The notes under the pieces were generated by a model that saw nothing but the letters and a program-made list of their open reading frames with translations, was not told where the DNA came from and searched no databases. DNA of 18,983 nucleotides, taken from an uncultured Collinsella sp. Lineage in GTDB: Bacteria > Actinomycetota > Coriobacteriia > Coriobacteriales > Coriobacteriaceae. Location: assembly GCA_900540855.1 (NCBI GenBank), contig UQHK01000028.1, forward strand, positions 1-18,983, given 5' to 3'. Positions 13,430 to 18,983 of the stretch are shown one piece after another; positions within the stretch are counted from its first letter, which is position 1; the number at the start of each line of letters is the position of its first letter. A program made the position numbers and the translations under genes.

Positions 13430-15730
13430 TTACTCGGCAGCGGCCTTGAACTTGTTGTAGTTGATCAGGCAGCCGGCCTTGACGATGGCACGCTCCTCGG
13501 CCGTCATATCGGCAATGTAGAGCTCAATCTGCTCAACCGCACCGTCGGCACGCACCACGTAGGCAGCGATGTCCTTTAGGTCGCCATCGAGCGCGGCACG
13601 GATACCCGGCACAAAGACGTAGTCACCCACCTCAAAGTTAGGCTCTGCCTCCATCTGGAAGGGCACCATGCCCCAGTTCATCACGTTGGAGCGATAACGC
13701 TTGGTAGCGTACTCGTGGACGATGTTGGCCAGGCCGCCAATGACGCGCTGGCAGCTCGCAGCCTGCTCGCGGGCGCTGCCGTCGCCCGGCTTCTTGGCAT
13801 AGAGCATGGAGCCGTACTCGGTCGCCTTGGCATCGGCCGCGACACCCGCGCCGGCCAGCGCCTCAAACACGCCGGCAAGCTCGGCATCGAGCGCCGCCAG
13901 GTCGCCCGCGGACTCGCCGGCAACGCGACGCTTCTCCACAGCGTCGACCTCCTTGGAGCGGCCCACGTAGGCCGGGTCGCGGCGGCTGAGCGTAAACTCA
14001 GCCAGGCCCAGCGGATTGGAGCGGAAGGAGCTCGTCTCGCCCGAAGGAATGAGCTCGTCGGTCGTGGTGACCGGGTCCATGATCTTGGAGCACACCTTGA
14101 GCAGGATGTCGTCGCCGAGCGGCTCCATCGCGGGCCACGGCTTGATGTTGGGGCCTTCGACCAGCTCGTCGGCAGGCTCCGCCTTGCCAAAGCCCCAGTA
14201 CACGCGCTTTTTGTACGGTGCATCGTCAAAGGTGTACTCGCAGGCCTCGTCCCAAGTCTCCTCGGGCAGGTCGGTCGCCGGCGTCAGGACGCCGCCGTTG
14301 GCAGCCGTCGCCGCAATGGAGCGGGCGTCCATCAGGGCCACGGCGCTCAGCTGACCGTTGCCCGGCTTAGAGCCCTCGCGGTTGGGGAAGTTGCGCGTAG
14401 TGTGGCGGATCGAAAGGCCGTTGTTGGCAGGCGTGTCGCCGGCACCAAAGCACGGGCCGCAGAACGCCGTGCGCACGATCGCGCCGGCCTCCATAAGGTC
14501 GTAGATATAGCCGCGACGCGTGAGTTCGAGCGCCACGGGCTGGCTCGTGGGATAGACCGACAGCGAGAACTCGCCGCAGCCGGTGTTGGCGCCCTTGAGC
14601 ACACGGGCAGCCTGGACCACGGAGTCGTAGTTGCCACCCGAGCAGCCGGCGATAACGCCCTGCTGCACATGCAGCTTGCCGTCGACGATCTTGTCGAGCA
14701 GGCTAAAGTGCGTCTTGCCCTCGCCGATCTTGGCGGCCTCGAGCTCTACCTCATGCAGGATGTCCTCGAGGTTCTCGTTGAGCTCGTCGATCTCGAAGCC
14801 GTTGGAAGGATGGAACGGCAGGGCGATCATGGGCTTGATGCTCGACAGGTCGACCTCGACGCAGCCGTCGTAGTAGGCGACATCGGCGGGCTTGAGCTCG
14901 CGGTAGTCGTCGCCGCGGCCGTGCATGGTCAGAAATGCGTGCGTGTCCTCGTCGGTGGCCCAGATGCTCGACAGGCAGGTGGTCTCGGTGGTCATGACGT
15001 CAACGCCGTTGCGGTAATCGGTCGTCATGCTCGCGATGCCCGGGCCCACAAACTCCATGACCTTGTTCTTGACGTAACCCTTGGCAAAGACGGCGCGGAT
15101 GATGGCGAGCGCCACGTCGTGCGGGCCGACGCCGGGGCGCGGGGCGCCCGTGAGGTAGATGGCAACGACGCCGGGATAGGCGACGTCGTAGGTGTCACGC
15201 AGCAGCTGCTTTGCCAGCTCGCCGCCGCCCTCGCCCACGGCCATGGTGCCCAGGGCGCCATAGCGGGTGTGCGAGTCGGAACCCAGGATCATCTTGCCGC
15301 AACCGGCGAAGTTCTCACGCATAAAGGAGTGGATGACGGCGATGTGCGGCGGAACGAAGATGCCGCCGTACTTCTTGGCTGCGGAAAGGCCAAAGACGTG
15401 GTCGTCCTCGTTGATGGTGCCGCCCACGGCGCACAGCGAGTTGTGGCAGTTGGTGAGCACGTAGGGCAGCGGGAACTGCTCCATGCCCGAGGCGCGCGCC
15501 GTCTGGATGATGCCGACAAAGGTGATGTCATGGCTCGCCATGGCGTCGAAGCGAATCTTGAGCGCCTCGGGGTCGCCGGACGTATTGTGTGCCTGAAGGA
15601 TCGAATACGCGATGGTGCCGCGCTTGGCATCCTCGGGCGTCTGCGTAATACCGCGCTCAGCAGCCTCGGCCGCAGGCACAACCTCGCTGCCGCCGCGCAG
15701 GTAGATGCCGTCCTCGTACAGCTTGACCAT
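13430..15730 (-). CDS. Aconitase-family hydratase
   Basis: A 766-aa 4Fe-4S hydro-lyase of the aconitase superfamily; the family isomerises citrate/isocitrate or related hydroxy-acids by dehydration and rehydration. Cluster ligands are C363 in GCSGG and C424/C427 in FCGPC, matching the three-Cys pattern. The catalytic-loop GSDSHTR is at 150-156. The C-terminal swivel domain contains YRSNVMNWGMVP (679-690), resembling the aconitase substrate-binding Arg-Ser loop. The open frame extends to 15784, but ATG 15730 (MVKLYEDG) has GGGAG 7 nt upstream and is preferred. The sequence differs enough from standard AcnA/AcnB that true aconitase activity is not certain; an uncharacterised YbhJ-type hydratase is the alternative. 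It appears to be transcribed alone, with 336 nt of hairpin-rich DNA between it and hspR. Confidence 0.87.
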   Translation of the reverse strand: MVKLYEDGIYLRGGSEVVPAAEAAERGITQTPEDAKRGTIAYSILQAHNTSGDPEALKIRFDAMASHDITFVGIIQTARASGMEQFPLPYVLTNCHNSLCAVGGTINEDDHVFGLSAAKKYGGIFVPPHIAVIHSFMRENFAGCGKMILGSDSHTRYGALGTMAVGEGGGELAKQLLRDTYDVAYPGVVAIYLTGAPRPGVGPHDVALAIIRAVFAKGYVKNKVMEFVGPGIASMTTDYRNGVDVMTTETTCLSSIWATDEDTHAFLTMHGRGDDYRELKPADVAYYDGCVEVDLSSIKPMIALPFHPSNGFEIDELNENLEDILHEVELEAAKIGEGKTHFSLLDKIVDGKLHVQQGVIAGCSGGNYDSVVQAARVLKGANTGCGEFSLSVYPTSQPVALELTRRGYIYDLMEAGAIVRTAFCGPCFGAGDTPANNGLSIRHTTRNFPNREGSKPGNGQLSAVALMDARSIAATAANGGVLTPATDLPEETWDEACEYTFDDAPYKKRVYWGFGKAEPADELVEGPNIKPWPAMEPLGDDILLKVCSKIMDPVTTTDELIPSGETSSFRSNPLGLAEFTLSRRDPAYVGRSKEVDAVEKRRVAGESAGDLAALDAELAGVFEALAGAGVAADAKATEYGSMLYAKKPGDGSAREQAASCQRVIGGLANIVHEYATKRYRSNVMNWGMVPFQMEAEPNFEVGDYVFVPGIRAALDGDLKDIAAYVVRADGAVEQIELYIADMTAEERAIVKAGCLINYNKFKAAAE

Positions 15731-15745
15731 ACTGTCTCCCACTCT

Positions 15746-15763
15746 GCCCAAAACGATTTGGGC
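15746..15763 (-). promoter_or_regulatory. Hairpin in the hydratase leader
   Basis: GCCCAAA (15746-15752), loop ACGA, TTTGGGC (15757-15763): a perfect 7-bp stem about 15 nt before the start codon, just ahead of the ribosome site, reminiscent of the clpB leader hairpin. A role in translation control is speculative. Confidence 0.4.
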
Positions 15764-15828
15764 GCATAGCATACATTCGTTCAATATCGTGCCATAGAAC
15801 GGTTGCGAGTGGGGTACGAATCTGCACG

Positions 15829-15852
15829 TTCACTTTATCTCGGTAAAGTGAA
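15829..15852. repeat. 9-bp inverted repeat upstream of the hydratase
   Basis: TTCACTTTA (15829-15837), spacer TCTCGG, TAAAGTGAA (15844-15852), a perfect dyad 99 nt before the hydratase start. Its position in the presumed promoter region would suit a transcription-factor site; no regulator is indicated. Confidence 0.5.
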
Positions 15853-15944
15853 GGACGAGCCAGGGACGGGAAGACGGGTTTGGCGCAAGGAGTGTCCCAA
15901 AGTGCCGGCAGAAAAGGAACGTCCCCAACTGCCAATCAAATGAC

Positions 15945-16008
15945 GAGAGTGGATAATCTCCCACTTTGAGCCTGCACATAGGCCAAAGACGGGAGATTAT
16001 CCACTCTC
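15945..16008. repeat. Large hairpin between hydratase and hspR
   Basis: GAGAGTGGATAATCTCCC (15945-15962) and GGGAGATTATCCACTCTC (15991-16008) are exact 18-bp reverse complements. The inner sequence continues the pairing: CTTTG, one bulged A and GCCT pair with AGGC and CAAAG, leaving a 6-nt loop GCACAT. The total is about 27 paired bases. It has no T run. Confidence 0.85.
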
Positions 16009-16015
16009 ATTCTGT

Positions 16016-16050
16016 GGGCACTCATTTAAGTCTGTCCCCAATGAGTGCCC
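16016..16050. repeat. 11-bp inverted repeat with GTCCCC loop
   Basis: GGGCACTCATT (16016-16026) and AATGAGTGCCC (16040-16050), perfect, loop TAAGTCTGTCCCC. It lies 17 nt past the hspR stop codon and could end the dnaK operon transcript, although no T run follows. The GTCCCC in its loop recalls H1 and H2. Upstream at 15907-15933 there is a shorter GGCAG/CTGCC dyad around another GTCCCC. Confidence 0.75.
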
Positions 16051-16066
16051 GGTGGCGCCGGCGGAG

Positions 16067-16483
16067 CTATAGGTCGCTACCCGTACCTAGCAGCTTACGC
16101 ATGACTTGTTCGGGGTTGACCGAGCCATCGCGCGGGGCTAAGGCAGTGATCTTCTTTTGCATCTTGTACTCGTGCAGCTCATCCTCGAGCTGGCGCACGC
16201 GGGCGCGGAGCTTCTCGTTCTCGCGCTCGCGCTCCTCGGCGCGCTCCTTCATATCGAGGATGCGCACCACGCCGGCGAGGTTGATACCCTCGTCGGTCAG
16301 TTGGTTGATGAGCTCCAGGCGCTCGATATCGGCACGCGAATACAGGCGCGTGTTACCGCCCGAGCGCTGAGGATTCACCAGGCCCTTGGACTCGTAGACG
16401 CGCAGAGTCTGCGGGTGCATGCCGGTCAGCTCGGCCGCCACGCTGATCATGTACAGCGGTTTGTTCCTATTGTCCTCGGCCAT
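16067..16483 (-). CDS. hspR: MerR-family heat-shock repressor HspR
   Basis: HspR represses the dnaK operon (and often clpB) in Actinobacteria by binding HAIR sites; DnaK acts as its co-repressor, so misfolded protein relieves repression. At 138 aa it has the MerR winged-helix domain at about residues 11-75, with the segment ISVAAELTGMHPQTLRVYE and the wing RSGGNTRLYS. An Arg/Glu-rich coiled-coil dimer helix follows at about 78-112. The C-terminal tail is short. The start is ATG 16483 with a GGGG/AGGT-type ribosome site upstream. It is the last gene of the operon, 72 nt after dnaJ. No HAIR palindrome was seen in the window; the dnaK promoter lies beyond the right edge. Confidence 0.94.
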   Translation of the reverse strand: MAEDNRNKPLYMISVAAELTGMHPQTLRVYESKGLVNPQRSGGNTRLYSRADIERLELINQLTDEGINLAGVVRILDMKERAEERERENEKLRARVRQLEDELHEYKMQKKITALAPRDGSVNPEQVMRKLLGTGSDL

Positions 16484-16555
16484 GCTACCTGACCCCTTCC
16501 CGTCTCGTTATCGTCCATCATAAGCCCGTGGGCGCGGGCGTGCGCCACGACCGCC

Positions 16556-17515
16556 CTAGTACGTCGCCTTGTAACGGTTGACCTTCTCGCGGTAGTCGCG
16601 CGTGTCGGCCTCGCGCAGCTTGGTCATGGCATCGCGCTCGTCGTCAGACAGGTTCGTGGGGACCTGCACCTTGATCTCGACGAGCAGCGCTCCCGTACGG
16701 CCACGGTGCTTAACGTCGGGCGCACCCATCTCCTTAAAGCGAAACTTCTTGCCCGTCTGGGTGCCCGCCGGCACCTTCAGACGAACCGTCGCCCCGCCGG
16801 GCGTGGGCACGTCCACCGTGCAGCCGAGCGCCGCCTCGTAGACCGAGACCGGTACCTCCATGGTCACGTCGGCACCTTTGCGCTTAAACAGCGGGTGCTC
16901 CTCCACGTGCGTGGTCACGACCAGATCGCCGCGCTCGCCGCCGGCAACGCCGTACTCGCCGCGACGCTTGTAGCGCAGTTTGCCGCCGTCGACCGCACCC
17001 GCGGGCACCGAGACCGTAATGGTCTGCTGCTCGCCCGTCGAGGGAATGCGATAGGTAACCTTGTGCGTCACGCCGCGAAACGCGTCCTCAGCCGTCACAT
17101 CAACGGTCAGCGACAGGTCGCCGCCCTTGCGAGCACGGCTGCGGCCCGCGCCGGCATTACCCGCAGCCCCGGCAAAGCCCGAGCCCCAATCGCTGCCCCA
17201 GGCGCCGTTGCCGCTAAAGATGCTGTCGAAGATATCGCCCCAGCCGCTGGCACCCGCGCCGGCACCGTAGCCGCCGCCATACGCGCCGCCCGCGCCCGGC
17301 ATGCCGCCGAACATGAGCATCTGGTCGTACTCTTTGCGCTTCTTCTCGTCCGAAAGCGTTTCGTAGGCCTCGCTGATCTCCTTGAACTTGGCCTCGTCGC
17401 CGCCGGCATCGGGGTGATATTTTTGCGCGAGCTTGCGAAACGCGCTCTTGATCTCTTTGTCGGAGGCGCTCTTGGATACGCCCAGGATGTCATAGAAGGT
17501 TTTGCCTGCAGCCAT
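16556..17515 (-). CDS. dnaJ: DnaJ-type co-chaperone lacking the zinc finger (class B / CbpA-like)
   Basis: This J-protein stimulates DnaK ATPase and delivers substrate. It is 319 aa. The J domain at about 6-66 has HPD at 34-36; a Gly/Ala/Tyr/Trp-rich linker (about 69-125) follows, then the two-part C-terminal substrate domain (about 131-309). No CxxCxGxG repeats are present (a single Cys in the whole protein), so this is a class B or CbpA-type J-protein rather than class A DnaJ. The open frame extends to 17548, but ATG 17515 (MAAGKTFYDILG) has GGAG 5 nt upstream and matches the J-domain start. It is the third gene of the operon. A 12-bp hairpin lies between grpE and this gene and may lower its expression relative to dnaK-grpE. 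Confidence 0.93.
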   Translation of the reverse strand: MAAGKTFYDILGVSKSASDKEIKSAFRKLAQKYHPDAGGDEAKFKEISEAYETLSDEKKRKEYDQMLMFGGMPGAGGAYGGGYGAGAGASGWGDIFDSIFSGNGAWGSDWGSGFAGAAGNAGAGRSRARKGGDLSLTVDVTAEDAFRGVTHKVTYRIPSTGEQQTITVSVPAGAVDGGKLRYKRRGEYGVAGGERGDLVVTTHVEEHPLFKRKGADVTMEVPVSVYEAALGCTVDVPTPGGATVRLKVPAGTQTGKKFRFKEMGAPDVKHRGRTGALLVEIKVQVPTNLSDDERDAMTKLREADTRDYREKVNRYKATY

Positions 17516-17588
17516 CGTAGCTCCTCTCCTGTTACGTCCGCCGTCCATGCAGACGACGGCTCATGCTTTCATATGGCACTAGGCCAGA

Positions 17589-17618
17589 AAGGGCCCCGGG
17601 TGTTGCCCCGGGGCCCTT
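17589..17618 (-). terminator. Strong GC hairpin between grpE and dnaJ
   Basis: On the minus strand AAGGGCCCCGGG pairs over 12 bp with CCCGGGGCCCTT, loop GCAACA. It begins 6 nt after the grpE stop codon and is followed by only three T (counting the stem end). It could be a partial terminator, a 3'-end stabiliser for dnaK-grpE mRNA, or a processing site. No definite promoter for dnaJ is visible in the 73 nt that follow. Confidence 0.65.
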
Positions 17619-17623
17619 CTCAA

Positions 17624-18466
17624 TTACTCCTCGGTGCTCTCGGCCGTATCGGCCGCAGCATCCTCGGGCGCCGCTTCGGACTCCGGTGCGGGGCGCTTCT
17701 CGCCACCGTAGGTCACCGTCACCATCGCGGAACGCAGGATGCGATCCGCCATGCGGTAGCCCTTCTGGTACACGTCGTTGACGGTCTCGTCGTACTGCGA
17801 TGCGTCCTCGACGCGACCCACAGCCTGGTGCTCGAGCGGATCGAACGCCTCGCCCTTGGGGTCGATGGGCTCAACGCCCTCGTGCGCAAACACATCGAGC
17901 AGCTTGGCATGTACCGCATCGACGCCATCGACGAACTGCTTAAAGTCGTCGGAAAGCTCTTGGCTGCGGGCATGGTCGATCGCGCGCTCGATATCGTCAA
18001 TCACCGGCAACAGCGCGGTGACAAGCTTCTCGGTCGCGCGCTCGCGCTCGGCAATGCGCTCGTTGGCGGTGCGGCGACGGAAATTCTCCCAGTCGGCCTG
18101 AAGACGGGCGGTGCGCTCGGTGGCGTCCTTTGCCTTGTCCTCGGCGGCCTTCTGAGCCTCTGCCGCAGCATCAAGCTCATGGCGCACGTCGGCAAGCTCC
18201 TTCTGAGCCTGCTCGAACTTGAGCTTAAAGTCGTTGTCGGCGGCTTCCTCACCGGCGCGGATAGCGGCTTCCACCATCTCGTCCTCGGTCATCGTCGCCT
18301 CCTCGTTGGAATCCTCTACCTGGTTCTCGGCAGCCTCGGCGGCCGGGGCCTCGTTGGCCTCGGTATCGTCGACGGCCTCTACGGGAATCTTCACGTCCTT
18401 CTCCTCAGAGTCAACGGGGGCGGCGCCAGCGGCGGCCGCCTCCGTGCGAGCTTTACGGGCGGACAT
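17624..18466 (-). CDS. grpE: Nucleotide-exchange factor GrpE
   Basis: GrpE is the dimeric exchange factor that releases ADP from DnaK. It is 280 aa, longer than the usual ~200, because of an acidic Ala/Glu-rich N-terminal region (about 1-75) and a shorter acidic C-terminal tail. The long coiled-coil helix spans about 78-140 and carries LQADWENFRRRT (121-132), a family hallmark. The compact beta domain follows, with VEPIDPKGEAFDPLEHQAV (197-215) and the conserved DVYQKGYRMADRILRSAMVTV (229-249). The start ATG lies 2 nt after the dnaK stop codon, with GAGGA inside the end of dnaK, so the two are translationally coupled. Confidence 0.97.
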   Translation of the reverse strand: MSARKARTEAAAAGAAPVDSEEKDVKIPVEAVDDTEANEAPAAEAAENQVEDSNEEATMTEDEMVEAAIRAGEEAADNDFKLKFEQAQKELADVRHELDAAAEAQKAAEDKAKDATERTARLQADWENFRRRTANERIAERERATEKLVTALLPVIDDIERAIDHARSQELSDDFKQFVDGVDAVHAKLLDVFAHEGVEPIDPKGEAFDPLEHQAVGRVEDASQYDETVNDVYQKGYRMADRILRSAMVTVTYGGEKRPAPESEAAPEDAAADTAESTEE

Positions 18467-18468
18467 GA

Positions 18469-18983
<515 letters not shown>

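Noticed and set aside
13715..15769. Long open frame antisense to the hydratase (684 codons)
   Set aside because: The same mirror effect; the aconitase motifs are on the minus strand.

Overview
The window reads as high-GC chromosome from a gut Actinobacterium of class Coriobacteriia, most likely Collinsella or a close relative. The evidence is the dnaK-grpE-dnaJ-hspR heat-shock operon with a MerR-type HspR (an actinobacterial arrangement), the DUF5692-type Trp-rich membrane protein, strongly GC-biased codons, and intergenic palindromes carrying a GGGGACAGGCACCT core. No database search was run, so the genus is an inference. No tRNA, rRNA, CRISPR array, transposase or phage gene was seen.

Region 1 (1-5334) looks like a redox locus. 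On the minus strand, a 925-aa FAD/Fe-S oxidoreductase (525-3302) is followed by hypA (62-490). Divergently, a TetR-family regulator (3492-4154) and a DUF5692-like polytopic membrane protein (4218-5225) end at a strong intrinsic terminator. The divergent gap holds two perfect TTGACn-N3-nGTCAA palindromes nested inside a pair of longer-range inverted 9-mers. This suggests one TetR-type switch controls both arms.

Region 2 (5335-8900) holds a single-pass membrane protein with an acidic cytoplasmic tail (5464-6966). Convergent with it is a lower-GC AAA ATPase/DUF4143 gene (7011-8363), whose upstream region is a perfect 25-bp inverted repeat with a TATAAT box starting at its centre. A 64-aa Pro/Ala-rich small protein (8572-8766) follows.

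Region 3 (8901-13429) holds clpB (minus), then a gene-poor stretch dominated by palindromes. Two copies of a roughly 142-bp double-palindrome module, each followed by an ACCACCAC hairpin and a 37-38 bp direct repeat, bracket a small membrane-anchored hypothetical protein (12376-13023).

Region 4 (13430-18983) holds an aconitase-family hydratase (minus), an intergenic region with two more large hairpins, and the minus-strand operon dnaK (3' end only)-grpE-dnaJ-hspR. With clpB nearby, the window carries most of the disaggregation chaperone set: DnaK/DnaJ/GrpE and ClpB act together, and HspR is the expected repressor of both units.

Start codons were chosen mainly by ribosome-binding-site position. 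Several genes are shorter than their maximal open frame: 3302, 3492, 5464, 8766, 12376, 15730 and 17515.
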